This document shows, piece after piece, positions 42,909 through 52,053 of a stretch of 64,000 nt of DNA. The notes below the pieces were generated by a model, which did not search any database, was not told the origin of the DNA, and worked only from the letters and a program-made list of their open reading frames with translations. Source of the DNA: Atlantibacter sp. RC6 (lineage in GTDB: Bacteria > Pseudomonadota > Gammaproteobacteria > Enterobacterales > Enterobacteriaceae); NCBI RefSeq assembly GCF_014193285.1, contig NZ_JACHZE010000004.1:124001-188000 (forward strand), given 5' to 3'. Position numbers and translations under genes: made by a program. Position 1 is the stretch's first letter; each line of letters begins with the position of its first letter.

Positions 42909-44134
42909 CGCGTCGCGTTGTTATTACCGGTATGGCCGGCGTCACCGCGTTTGGCGAAACCTGGCAACAGGTGGCGGCACGGCTGAAACAGGGCGAGAAC
43001 GCAGTGCGCCAGATGCCGGAATGGAAGGTTTACGATGGGCTGCACACGCTGCTGGGCGCGCCGATTGACGATTTCACCCTGCCGGAGCACTACACCCGTA
43101 AGCGCATCCGCTCCATGGGCCGGGTGTCGCTGATGTCGACCCGCGCTACCGAACTGGCCCTTGAGCAAGCAGGGTTGATTGGTGAGGAAGTGCTCACTAA
43201 TGGCGAAACCGGGATTGCCTACGGTTCCTCTACTGGCAGCACCGGGCCGGTGAGCGAATTCGCCACCATGCTGACCGAAAAGCACACCAACAACATCACC
43301 GGCACCACCTATGTGCAGATGATGCCGCACACCACGGCGGTGAATACCGGGCTGTTCTTCGGGTTGAAAGGCCGGGTGATCCCCACCTCCAGCGCCTGCA
43401 CCTCCGGCAGCCAGGCGATTGGCTACGCCTGGGAAGCGATTCGCCACGGTTATCAGACGGTCATGGTAGCGGGCGGCGCAGAAGAGCTGTGTCCGTCGGA
43501 AGCGGCGGTATTCGACACCCTGTTCGCCACCAGCCAGCGCAACGACGCGCCAAAAACCACGCCGTCGCCGTTCGATAAAAACCGCGATGGCCTGGTGATT
43601 GGCGAAGGTGCGGGGACGCTGATCCTTGAAGAGCTGGAACACGCCAAAGCGCGTGGCGCGACCATCTACGGGGAGATCGTCAGCTTCGCCACCAACTGCG
43701 ACGCGGCGCATATCACTCAGCCGCAGCGGGAAACCATGCAGATTTGCATCGAAAAAGCGCTGAAAATGGCGGGCCTCAGCCCACGCGATATGGGCTATAT
43801 CAGCGCCCACGGCACCGCCACCGATCGCGGCGACATCGCCGAAAGCCAGGCCACCGCAGCGCTGTTCGGCGCGCAAACGCCGATCTCCTCGCTGAAAAGC
43901 TATTTTGGGCACACCCTGGGCGCCTGCGGCGCGCTGGAAGCCTGGATGAGCCTGGAGATGATGCGTGAAGGCTGGTTCGCCCCGACCCTGAACCTCCAGC
44001 AGCCTGACGAGCAGTGCGGCGCGCTGGATTACATCATGGGTGAGCCGCGCTATATCGACTGCGAGTTCCTGCAAAGTAATAACTTTGCGTTTGGCGGCAT
44101 CAACACGTCGCTGGTGATCCGCCGCTGGCCATAA
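42905..44134 (+). CDS. apeR: 3-oxoacyl-ACP synthase ApeR (FabF type)
   Basis: 409 residues. Triad: Cys in SSACTSGSQAIG, His in SAHGTATDRGD, and His in YFGHTLGACGALE. A second complete ketosynthase beside ApeO; in the characterised cluster it is thought to act in early elongation. Last biosynthetic gene before acpT, 2 bp away. Confidence 0.93.
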   Translation: MTRRVVITGMAGVTAFGETWQQVAARLKQGENAVRQMPEWKVYDGLHTLLGAPIDDFTLPEHYTRKRIRSMGRVSLMSTRATELALEQAGLIGEEVLTNGETGIAYGSSTGSTGPVSEFATMLTEKHTNNITGTTYVQMMPHTTAVNTGLFFGLKGRVIPTSSACTSGSQAIGYAWEAIRHGYQTVMVAGGAEELCPSEAAVFDTLFATSQRNDAPKTTPSPFDKNRDGLVIGEGAGTLILEELEHAKARGATIYGEIVSFATNCDAAHITQPQRETMQICIEKALKMAGLSPRDMGYISAHGTATDRGDIAESQATAALFGAQTPISSLKSYFGHTLGACGALEAWMSLEMMREGWFAPTLNLQQPDEQCGALDYIMGEPRYIDCEFLQSNNFAFGGINTSLVIRRWP

Positions 44135-44136
44135 CC

Positions 44137-44745
44137 ATGCTACGGCTGATTGAGGGTGAGATTTCACAGCTCAGCGCGCCGCACGTCGTAGCGCGCTGGC
44201 TGCCAGCGGATATCGCCGCCGCAGCGCCCGAAGGTCCGCGCCGCCCGTCCTGGCTGGCGGGCCGGGTGATGCTGGCGGCGCACTGCCCGTCAGAAAGTTT
44301 GCAGGCGCTTACTTACCATCACCATGGCAAACCCCTTTTCACTCGCCCCGGCGCGCCGCATTTCAATATCGGCCACAGCGGCGATCGGATTGTGTTGGTT
44401 ATTGACGATTGCGCGCCGGTCGGCGTGGATATCGAGATCCTGCGCCCGCGGCGCGCCTGGCAGCGCATCGCCGCCGACTATTTTGGCGAGGCTGAGTCTC
44501 GTCGCTTAGCGGCCCTGCCGCAGGACGAGCAACTACTGGCGTTCTGGCGCGGCTGGACGTTGCGGGAAGCAGTGTTGAAACAGCGCGGAGGCAGCGTCTG
44601 GCAAATGGCGGCACTGGATATGTCGCCCGAATCGCTAAGCCAGCAAAATCTCTTTACCGCATGGCATCACGGCGCGACGACGCTGATTGCCGTCTGCGCC
44701 GCGCATCCGTTTGAGCTCACCCTCAGCGTGATGACCGGCGTTTAA
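44137..44745 (+). CDS. acpT: 4'-phosphopantetheinyl transferase AcpT
   Basis: 202 residues, Sfp/AcpS-like. Magnesium-binding residues are in GVDIEILRPRRAW and WRGWTLREAVLKQRGG, which match E. coli AcpT (WTRKEAIVKQRGG). K-12 AcpT is an orphan whose natural substrates are carrier proteins of a cluster found in O157:H7 at this position; here the likely substrates ApeE and ApeF are encoded in the same operon. Its TAA shares bases with the stop of the convergent nlpC-like gene. Confidence 0.95.
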   Translation: MLRLIEGEISQLSAPHVVARWLPADIAAAAPEGPRRPSWLAGRVMLAAHCPSESLQALTYHHHGKPLFTRPGAPHFNIGHSGDRIVLVIDDCAPVGVDIEILRPRRAWQRIAADYFGEAESRRLAALPQDEQLLAFWRGWTLREAVLKQRGGSVWQMAALDMSPESLSQQNLFTAWHHGATTLIAVCAAHPFELTLSVMTGV

Positions 44746-45257
44746 GCCGCCACGCGACGCGCTGCCTGATAGTGCGCACGCCAGTATTCATTACTCAGGG
44801 AAGAAATCGTTACGCCCTGGCTGGTCGACGCGTGAATGAATTCATCGCCGCCAATAAACACGCCGACGTGACGCTGGTTGCGGCCCGTTTTGAAAAACAC
44901 TAAATCACCGGGCTTTAATTCGCCGCGCGACACCGCTTTGCCGTGGCGCAACTGTTCCGCAGCGGTGCGCGGTAGCGATAAAGCAGTAGATTCAGAAAAC
45001 AGATGCTGCATCAGTGCTGAGCAGTCCACGCCGCGATGGCTGCTGCCGCCCATATGATAGCGGGTGCCTTTCCAGGCGGAATATTGTTTTAATAATCGCG
45101 CTTTCAATACTTCATTGGTCATATCACGGGCAATAAACATTTTCCCGCTATGCATTCGCGTTAAATGAAAGGGTGATGTATGAATGGGTGAGGTTAATTC
45201 AGCCGCAAAGGTTACCCGCGAAATAATAACGAATAAAACAAAAAATAATGACTTCAT
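44742..45257 (-). CDS. NlpC/P60 endopeptidase (MepS-like)
   Basis: 171 residues from the ATG complementary to 45255-45257, with a signal peptide (MKSLFFVLFVIISRVTFA). The catalytic Cys is in RGVDCSALMQHLF, His in QRHVGVFIGG, and a third polar residue (His) in EFIHAST. Such enzymes cut D-Glu/mDAP-type crosslinks in peptidoglycan. No lipobox Cys follows the signal, so it should be soluble in the periplasm, unlike MepS. Tail-to-tail overlap with acpT. Confidence 0.9.
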   Translation of the reverse strand: MKSLFFVLFVIISRVTFAAELTSPIHTSPFHLTRMHSGKMFIARDMTNEVLKARLLKQYSAWKGTRYHMGGSSHRGVDCSALMQHLFSESTALSLPRTAAEQLRHGKAVSRGELKPGDLVFFKTGRNQRHVGVFIGGDEFIHASTSQGVTISSLSNEYWRAHYQAARRVAA

Positions 45258-45616
45258 CATAACCATTAATCAATGAATAATTCACTCCTTACCTGACGGG
45301 ATACCCCGGTTCGAATGACCTTTTCGAGGTGCGAACACTACCAGTTTGGTTATCTTTTACTCAATTAATTTTCTCTACAACAACCATTAAGCAATAGGTA
45401 ATTGTTAGCTATTTCAGCAAGATAACGGAGAATTTATGAAAATATGAATTGTTCGCAATACAGGTCTGGTTCAGGATTATTCCGAAGTTATCCCCTTCAA
45501 TAATAATTTGATTTTTCGTTATCGCGGGTTTACGGCAAACTACATCAAACATAATCGCATAATAGCGACACAATATAAGCAACACCGGGTTCGCATTTGG
45601 CAAGGCATGACAATTA
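45258..45616. other. AT-rich intergenic region
   Basis: About 360 bp between the divergent nlpC-like gene and the next ORF. It probably holds both promoters. A 64-codon ORF on the minus strand is not supported by composition or a ribosome site. Nothing else recognised. Confidence 0.5.
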
Positions 45617-46117
45617 ATGATGCTGAATATCGTTCGAAACGCATTACATTTACGACGTATTAAACAGTGCGCGCGTAAACAAATGGCGCTGATTAATTTA
45701 ACGTGGCTGGCGCGTAATTTTGATAAAGCGAATGCCCGGCTGGCGGTATATGGGCGAACTTACGCCATCGAAGAGTCATACCTGTCGGTCGAGACGCCGC
45801 TTCCCACGCAGTACATCGCGCCGGGGCTGCCGCTGGAGAGCGTCATCCAGAATTTGCTGGATCAATTCTTTCGCTGTCTGCCGGCGCGCCTGTCGGAAAT
45901 CCGTATTCAGGAAGATCTGCCGGGTATTCTGACGCTGGGGTTATTTGTTCGCGGCAGCAATACGCGATTAATGGCGTTTACCCTGGTGGATGAAGTCGCC
46001 TGGTATCTGTTTCACTGCGGATGGGAAGTTTCGGTTTCGGAGGAGATGCTGGAGCAAGCCGACGCGCGTTATCGTCAGCTTACTCAGCAACAGCACGTTC
46101 ACCACGCGCCGTCATGA
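45617..46117 (+). CDS. Unknown protein, convergent with a MlrA-like regulator
   Basis: 166 residues from the first of two ATG codons. No signal peptide; basic N-terminus (RRIKQCARKQ) then a mixed alpha/beta region with PLPTQYIAPGLPLE and a C-terminal Trp/Cys segment WYLFHCGWEVSVSEEMLEQAD. I do not recognise a family. Its last 6 bp overlap the 3' end of the regulator gene on the other strand. Confidence 0.6.
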   Translation: MMLNIVRNALHLRRIKQCARKQMALINLTWLARNFDKANARLAVYGRTYAIEESYLSVETPLPTQYIAPGLPLESVIQNLLDQFFRCLPARLSEIRIQEDLPGILTLGLFVRGSNTRLMAFTLVDEVAWYLFHCGWEVSVSEEMLEQADARYRQLTQQQHVHHAPS

Positions 46118-46858
46118 CAGCGTGACGCGGGTATCGGGCCCACACAGCCGAATTGGTTGCCCGGCGTTGAGTTTTTCAATGAACTGGCTGTGTTTATTGC
46201 TACTGATCCCGCGGCCGCACCACAGCAGGTGATGCTGATAGCGTTGGGTAGACACCGCTGGCTTATCGCTGACCCGTAAGGAGAGTTCGACACCAAACCC
46301 CTGACGCGTCAGGCGGATCGCCTCCAACCAGACATCGGTTTCGTCGGCAATGCTTACTGCTTCCAGAAACAGCGGCACACGGTTATTTCGATAAGCATCG
46401 CGCATGACGCACTGGGCGCGATGTAATACCGCCTCATGAAAACGAGCAAGGCGTCGCACCGAGCCTGCAAGGGTGTCTTCCTGGCGCAGCCATTTATTTA
46501 ACGGCCGCAAAACATGATTAATATAATCATCGCCACAATACTCATGGTCGATTTTACGCATCAAGCGCGCCAGAGCACGATCGGAGCCATATTCCAGTTG
46601 CCATAATAATTCGCCGCGATGGGCGGGCCAGCCTGCCGTCCAGGTGCGCTTGCCTTCTAATTGCCAGACGCGAATTTCAGTTAACGATGCGCCACTGGCA
46701 GCCATATCAACGACGCGATGAATATCGCCGATCTGCTCAATCTTCCAGCCGGTTTGTGAATCATGCAGGCTGATTAATCCCGCTTTTGACCAACGCTCAA
46801 TACAGGCAGGATGGCTACCCGTTATCGCGCAAATCGCTTCGGTTGAAAAAGTATTCAT
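46112..46858 (-). CDS. MerR-family regulator of the MlrA/BluR type
   Basis: 248 residues. The N-terminal HTH (about 1-70, starting FSTEAICAITGSHPACIERW) is a divergent MerR domain. The long C-terminal part has the MlrA/BluR plan: a helical middle, then VWLEAIRLTRQGFGVELSL and the strand HLLWCGRG equivalent to LLVWCG of E. coli MlrA. Those proteins govern curli/biofilm genes and are controlled by c-di-GMP enzymes or by BluF. A BLUF-EAL protein is encoded 3.3 kb away, which makes a regulator/photoreceptor pair worth testing. Confidence 0.7.
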   Translation of the reverse strand: MNTFSTEAICAITGSHPACIERWSKAGLISLHDSQTGWKIEQIGDIHRVVDMAASGASLTEIRVWQLEGKRTWTAGWPAHRGELLWQLEYGSDRALARLMRKIDHEYCGDDYINHVLRPLNKWLRQEDTLAGSVRRLARFHEAVLHRAQCVMRDAYRNNRVPLFLEAVSIADETDVWLEAIRLTRQGFGVELSLRVSDKPAVSTQRYQHHLLWCGRGISSNKHSQFIEKLNAGQPIRLCGPDTRVTLS

Positions 46859-47361
46859 TCGAACCCCTTAGTGAGGGGAATGGCCGTCGGATTTAATCCG
46901 GGGATGGAGGACCATTGTGTACTTTTATAGCGGGGAAATATACGTTTATTTATTAACCAGCCAGATTAATTTCCTGAATAATTATTCCCTAATACAATCA
47001 GGGAGTAAAAACACCGCATGAAAATATATGATGTATGATATGTACGATGTCGGGCGCTTCGTTTGCTTATTAAGGAGTAGTTTAATTGACTTTAAAATAA
47101 TATCTCATCCATTGCGCCGATAAAATTACAATTATTCGCCATGCCAATAAAATATATTCTTTCGCTGGTTGTCGTTTTTATGGCGACTTAAACACAGCGT
47201 AAAGCGGCGAATTTATTTTTTACCTCATAGAACATTCTGAAAATTACGCAAGCAAAGCGGTGTAAAGTCAATTAAATATCCGAACAAAAATTAAAACTAT
47301 TCGCGGGTTCGCCACCTGGCGTCTACCTTTATTAATCCCACATATAAACGAGACGCGAACC
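46859..47361. other. AT-rich intergenic region before the SDR gene
   Basis: About 500 bp between divergent genes, strongly AT-rich, with no assured ORF. It contains a 16-codon hydrophobic reading frame at 47141-47191 without a ribosome site, which I do not call. Probably regulatory; no named operator seen. Confidence 0.5.
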
Positions 47362-48246
47362 ATGACGATTAATGATAAACACCATCTCAACTATCCCCGC
47401 CCTCCTTTCGCTGAACAACCGCAAAAAGCGCCGGGCCTGGCATCTGAAATGAAGCCGTTGCCGGATCATGGCGAAACCAGTTATATCGGCTCGGGTAAAC
47501 TGGAAGGGAAAAAAGCATTAATCACCGGAGGGGATTCCGGGATTGGTCGTGCAGTGGCCATTGCATTTGCCCGTGAAGGCGCAGACGTGGCGATTAATTA
47601 TCTGCCGGAAGAAGAAACCGATGCCGCTGCGGTGATTGCGTTAATCGCCGCGGAAGGGAAAAAAGCGGTGGCGATCCCGGGCGATATTCGTTCAGAAACC
47701 TTTTGCCAACAGCTTGTTGAAAAAGCCGTTCAACAGTTAGGCGGTCTGGATATTCTGGTGAACAACGCTGGACGCCAACAATATTGTGAGTCGATTGAAG
47801 AACTCACTACCGATGCCTTCGACGACACCTTTAAAACCAACGTGTATGCCCCGTTCTGGATCACCAAAGCCGCGGTTCCGCATCTTCAGGAAGGGGCGGT
47901 GATCATCAATACCTCGTCGGTACAGGCCTATAACCCGAGCGACATCTTACTCGACTACGCCCAGACCAAAGCCTGTAACGTGGCCTTCACCAAATCGCTG
48001 GCGAAACAGTTGGGCAAGAAAGGCATCCGCGTTAACGCCGTTGCCCCAGGCCCTTACTGGACGCCGTTGCAGTCCAGCGGTGGTCAGCCGCAGGAGAAAG
48101 TGATGCAGTTCGGCGCCACCGCGCCGCTGGGCCGTCCGGGCCAGCCAGCGGAAATCGCGCCGCTGTACGTGACGTTCGCCTCCGACGCCTGCTCGTTCGC
48201 GTCTGGCCAGGTATGGTGCTCAGACGGTGGTACAGGAACGCTATAA
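47362..48246 (+). CDS. YghA-like short-chain dehydrogenase
   Basis: 294 residues, the length of E. coli YghA. An N-terminal extension (about 1-45) with PLPDHGETSYIGSGKL is typical of the YghA group. NAD(P)-binding GGDSGIGRAVA, NNAGRQQ, catalytic Ser in NTSSVQAY and Tyr-X3-Lys in DYAQTKA. Relatives are stress-induced aldehyde/alcohol reductases. 35 bp separate it from the glycosidase gene, so they are likely one operon. Confidence 0.88.
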   Translation: MTINDKHHLNYPRPPFAEQPQKAPGLASEMKPLPDHGETSYIGSGKLEGKKALITGGDSGIGRAVAIAFAREGADVAINYLPEEETDAAAVIALIAAEGKKAVAIPGDIRSETFCQQLVEKAVQQLGGLDILVNNAGRQQYCESIEELTTDAFDDTFKTNVYAPFWITKAAVPHLQEGAVIINTSSVQAYNPSDILLDYAQTKACNVAFTKSLAKQLGKKGIRVNAVAPGPYWTPLQSSGGQPQEKVMQFGATAPLGRPGQPAEIAPLYVTFASDACSFASGQVWCSDGGTGTL

Positions 48247-48281
48247 TTAGACGGTCGTTGCTGGCGCAAGGGGATTGCCTG

Positions 48282-50114
48282 ATGAAAAACCAGACCTATC
48301 ACCATCAACAACGCATTAATGGTTATGCGGGGCTGGGGGACTATGCCGCTCTCGGCGACGGTCGTTCCGTCGCCCTGATCGCGCCAGACGGAGCTATTGA
48401 CTGGTGGTGCGCGCCCAATATGGATTCGCCCGCCCTGTTTGACCGCATTCTGGACGCCAAAAAAGGCGGCTATTTTCAGATAGCCCCGGTGGGCGACTAC
48501 TGCACGGAACGGCGCTATCGGGATAACAGCAATGTGCTGGAAACCTGCTTTAAAACCGCCACCGGCGAGGTGCGCATCACTGAATCCCTGAATAGCACCT
48601 TTGCCGGGCGTCTGCCATGGTGTGAACTGGCGCGGCGGGTTGAGGGCGTGAAAGGCAACGTGACGCTCAAACTCTGTTTTGTACCCGGCACAGCGTCCTG
48701 TACGCGCGCGGCGTGGATCGCCCCTTCACGCCTTGGCGATGTGCTGCACATCGGCGATTTAATGGCGATGCTGCGCACCCCGGATGACATGGAGTGTTCG
48801 ATTAAAGACGACCAGATGATTGAGGGCACTTTTTGTGTGTCTGAAGGCGAGCGAACGCTGGTGGCGCTACTGGTCAGCCAGAAAGAGCCGCTGGCGGTGC
48901 CGAGCATGGAATCCATCGACGAGCGCATCGAGAACAGCGATCACGCCTGGCGGCACTGGACTGAAAGTTTAACCTATCAGGGTGAGTTTAAAACTCACGT
49001 TAACCGCTCGGCGTTGGCGCTGAAATTCCTGCTTTATTCACCCACTGGCGCGCTGGCCGCCGCCCCCACGACCTCGTTGCCGGAAGGCATTGGCGGGATC
49101 AAGAACTACGATTACCGCTACGCCTGGATACGCGACGCCTGCCTGATTATTCGCGCCTTTGCGTTTATTGGCGCGCTGGCGGAGTGTAAAGCGGCCTTCT
49201 CGTGGCTGACCGCGACCATTCTGCGCCACGAAGGCGCATTGCGGGCCTGCTACACCCTGGACGGCGATATCGTGCCGGACGAAAAATTCCTGCCGCTGGA
49301 AGGTTATATGGGCTCCCAGCCGGTGCGGCTTGGTAATAACGCCCAAAGCCAACAGCAACTGAGTATGTATGGCGATATGCTGGAAACGGCGTTTTTGTTC
49401 GTCAATGCCGGTCACGTTCTGGATCTGACCACCTCGCGTCTGCTGGCCAAGCTCGCCAACGAATGCGCCGATCTGTGGCGGCAGGACGATTCCGGCATCT
49501 GGGAACTGCACGAGCGCCGCCATTACACCCATTCCAAAATCGCCTGCTGGATCACGCTGGATATCGCTATCCGTCTGGCGGAGGAAGGCCATATCGAGAC
49601 AACCTGGCAGCACCGCTGGGAACGGGAAAAAACCCGCATCAGCGACTGGGTGGAGACCCACTGTTGGTCTGAAGAAAAGCAGGCTTATACCTTTTACGCC
49701 GGGACGGACAAACTCGACGCCGCGCTGGGGCTGGTGTGGTATTACGGGCTGAAGATTAACCCCGATCGCATGAAATCCACCTATGACGCGATGGTCAAAG
49801 AGTTAGGGCACGGCACGCCGATGCTCTACCGCTACAGCGACGTGGAGCGCGAAGAGAGCACCTTTGTCGCCTGCTCGTTCTGGCTGGTAGAAGCCTGGGC
49901 GCGGCTGGGCGATCAGCAAAAAGCGCGCGAGTATATGAATCAAATCCTGGGAACGCTGTGCCATAAAGGCAACGTTGAAACCTTTAATGAGATGTTCGAT
50001 GTTCGCACCGGTGAATGGCGCGGCAACGTCCCGCAGGGCTTAAGCCATCTGGCGCTGATCTGCGCGGCGGACGGTATCGCCGGGAACCGCTTCTGGGTGA
50101 AAGAGGATGAGTAA
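48282..50114 (+). CDS. Glycoside hydrolase family 15 (glucoamylase/trehalase-like)
   Basis: 610 residues from ATG 48282 with AAGGGG before it. N-terminal beta domain (about 1-230: YAALGDGRSVALIAPDGAIDWWC), then an (alpha/alpha)6 barrel. Family motifs are NYDYRYAWIRDAC, LEGYMGSQPVRLGN and GIWELHERRHYTHSKIACW, with the catalytic Glu in IWEL. Bacterial relatives hydrolyse alpha-glucans or trehalose. No signal peptide, so cytoplasmic. The exact substrate is unknown. Confidence 0.9.
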   Translation: MKNQTYHHQQRINGYAGLGDYAALGDGRSVALIAPDGAIDWWCAPNMDSPALFDRILDAKKGGYFQIAPVGDYCTERRYRDNSNVLETCFKTATGEVRITESLNSTFAGRLPWCELARRVEGVKGNVTLKLCFVPGTASCTRAAWIAPSRLGDVLHIGDLMAMLRTPDDMECSIKDDQMIEGTFCVSEGERTLVALLVSQKEPLAVPSMESIDERIENSDHAWRHWTESLTYQGEFKTHVNRSALALKFLLYSPTGALAAAPTTSLPEGIGGIKNYDYRYAWIRDACLIIRAFAFIGALAECKAAFSWLTATILRHEGALRACYTLDGDIVPDEKFLPLEGYMGSQPVRLGNNAQSQQQLSMYGDMLETAFLFVNAGHVLDLTTSRLLAKLANECADLWRQDDSGIWELHERRHYTHSKIACWITLDIAIRLAEEGHIETTWQHRWEREKTRISDWVETHCWSEEKQAYTFYAGTDKLDAALGLVWYYGLKINPDRMKSTYDAMVKELGHGTPMLYRYSDVEREESTFVACSFWLVEAWARLGDQQKAREYMNQILGTLCHKGNVETFNEMFDVRTGEWRGNVPQGLSHLALICAADGIAGNRFWVKEDE

Positions 50115-50157
50115 CGGTGATGCCGCCGTTGCGCCATGCGCGTAACGGCGGTGATGT

Positions 50158-51372
50158 TTACAGTACTCTTTGCGGCCACACCACATTCGGCACGCCGTTG
50201 AGCACCGGTCTGGCGAACAAAAAGCCCTGAAAACGCTGAACGCCAGCGGCCTCCAGCCAGCACCACTCTTCGACCTTTTCCACGCCTTCGGCCACCACGC
50301 TGATTTCCAGCGCCGAGCAGCAGCTCAGGATCGCCTGCACAATCGCCTGCTTTGGCCCATGCACGTGGATATCGCTGACGATGCTGCGGTCGATTTTGAG
50401 TTTATCCGGCTGGAAGCGGGTGAGCAGCGACAACCCGGCAAACCCGGAACCAAAGTCGTCAATCGCCAGGCCGATGCCTGCTGAACGCAGCTCGCGCAAC
50501 GCCACCTGGAAGGCGTCGAAGCGGGAAATCACCTCATCTTCCGTCACCTCGACAATGACCTGCTCCGGCACCAGGCCGTTGCGGGCGATCTGCTCCAGCA
50601 AAATATTCACGGCGTTCGGCACGGTCACCAGCGACATCGGCAGCAAATTGATGGAAATTTTATGCTCGCCAATGCCGATTTTACTGGCCAGCGCAAAAGC
50701 CCAGGCTTTGGAGTAGAGATCGGCTTCGTGCAGCTTATTTTGCGGAATGGTGTTGAAATATTGCTGGGGAGAACCGCCGTCCGGGCTGCGGATCAGAGCT
50801 TCAAGGGAGCTGATTTTGCCTTGCAACGGCTCAACGATGGGCTGCAACGCAAACTGGCAGGGCTGCGCCGACGCCAGCGGTACGGTAATCGATTCAAAGG
50901 CGCGGCTGTCCTGGATGAACGACCAGTCGCGCGGTTCGGTACTGTGCGTAAGAAGCGTTTTCCAGTCGCCTTTAATAAAGGCTTTAATAAACTTATAGAC
51001 GCGATCTTCACCAGCCAGGTCGAAAAACCGCGAGCTTTTAATGAGCGGCGTGCGGAACACGGCGCTTTGCTGCGCGCTGCGCAGGTCGATTAACTCCATA
51101 CCCAGATTGTTAAAGCGCCGCCGCGGGGCATAATCGCGCATCAGCTCAACCACGCTGTCATGCCGGGGGTCCAGACGGATGGTCTGGTACAGGAAATTAA
51201 CCGATTCCAGTGGCCCTTCAAGCACTTGCAGAAAATGCGTACCGTCAAAAAGCAGGATGCCTGTGACCTGTAAGCTTTCATTTTTCGCCTGCGCCCTGGC
51301 CACCAGTGGCGGTAATTGTTCAGGAGTAAACCCTGAATGTAAGCGACTCCGGTAGATTAACGTCGAAAGCAT
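50158..51372 (-). CDS. Blue-light sensing BLUF-EAL c-di-GMP phosphodiesterase (BlrP1/BluF-like)
   Basis: 404 residues from the ATG complementary to 51370-51372. BLUF domain (about 1-95): flavin-contacting Tyr 7 in TLIYRSRL, Asn 31, and Gln 49 in HFLQVLEGP. The EAL domain (about 155-400) is intact: SSLEALIRSP, SINLLPMSL, VEVTEDEVI, AIDDFGSGFAG and VAEGVE. E. coli BluF has lost these catalytic residues, whereas Klebsiella BlrP1, which this resembles, is an active light-stimulated phosphodiesterase. So activity is expected. Confidence 0.92.
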   Translation of the reverse strand: MLSTLIYRSRLHSGFTPEQLPPLVARAQAKNESLQVTGILLFDGTHFLQVLEGPLESVNFLYQTIRLDPRHDSVVELMRDYAPRRRFNNLGMELIDLRSAQQSAVFRTPLIKSSRFFDLAGEDRVYKFIKAFIKGDWKTLLTHSTEPRDWSFIQDSRAFESITVPLASAQPCQFALQPIVEPLQGKISSLEALIRSPDGGSPQQYFNTIPQNKLHEADLYSKAWAFALASKIGIGEHKISINLLPMSLVTVPNAVNILLEQIARNGLVPEQVIVEVTEDEVISRFDAFQVALRELRSAGIGLAIDDFGSGFAGLSLLTRFQPDKLKIDRSIVSDIHVHGPKQAIVQAILSCCSALEISVVAEGVEKVEEWCWLEAAGVQRFQGFLFARPVLNGVPNVVWPQRVL

Positions 51373-51681
51373 CAAATCAAGTCCTTTTGCGTAGGAGACG
51401 TGCTAAGGAGACAAGCTAAGTGTCGCGAGTGAAAGCCGTCCCAGAATACCTGTAATTTTTTGGAAATAACAACCAGCCGGGCAAAGAAATAAAGTAATCA
51501 GAGGAGTATGCGCATAAAAGCCATAATCAATTAAGGGATAAAGACAGGATTTTTAAGGTTTACCGGGGGATAGCAATATGAAAAGAAAGGGAAAATATCA
51601 TTAAAATGAAATTATTTCATCACATAAGTGAAATAAGATGAACCACCGGGGATATGTCCCGGTGGCATAAGCTTATGAGCA
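51373..51681. other. AT-rich intergenic region upstream of the BLUF-EAL gene
   Basis: About 300 bp. It must contain the promoter of the BLUF-EAL gene and, at 51643-51665, a hairpin that ends the transcript of the small ORF. No further gene seen. Confidence 0.5.
51643..51665 (-). terminator. Hairpin after the 31-codon ORF
   Basis: CCACCGGG / CCCGGTGG stem with 7-nt loop, followed on the minus strand by a T-rich stretch. Lies 17 bp past the small ORF stop. Confidence 0.6.
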
Positions 51682-51777
51682 TTATTTCTGGTCGGGTTTC
51701 TTATCACCTGATTCCGGCGCATTAGTCGGATCGTCTTTTTCTTTTTCGTCTACCTGTAGCTGAGCGAAAAATTTCAT
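51682..51777 (-). CDS. Small acidic/basic hydrophilic protein (31 residues)
   Basis: Reads MKFFAQLQVDEKEKDDPTNA and ends GDKKPDQK before TAA. It has an excellent GAGGAGG ribosome site 6-7 bp before the ATG and a terminator-like hairpin after it, so I think it is a real small gene. The product is strongly charged and probably disordered. Not recognised. Confidence 0.55.
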   Translation of the reverse strand: MKFFAQLQVDEKEKDDPTNAPESGDKKPDQK

Positions 51778-52053
51778 TATGCCTCCTCAATAATTGTCTG
51801 AACTCATGGTGAATATATTCTGATAACCTTTTTCAGACTATAAAGTATGGTCCAGACTGGCGGATTTTCCAGATCAATAATTAATTTTCGTTGCGGTCGC
51901 TTTTGCCGCTTCGTTTATTTGGCGGTGGGTTCAGGATTGTTCTGATACAAAAAAATGCCGGCTATTCTAAAAATAACGGTGAATCAGATTCACGTTTTGT
52001 TGTTTCCGTTAACACTTTGATACTCAACCATCAACCTGGTAATGGAGATTATT

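Noticed and set aside
45409-45603. 64-codon minus-strand ORF before the unknown gene
   Set aside because: No ribosome site, composition not coding-like, and it occupies the probable promoter region.
47141-47191. 16-codon hydrophobic reading frame resembling an Ibs-type peptide
   Set aside because: No ribosome site, no antisense RNA signals and no repeat; short hydrophobic frames are common in AT-rich DNA.
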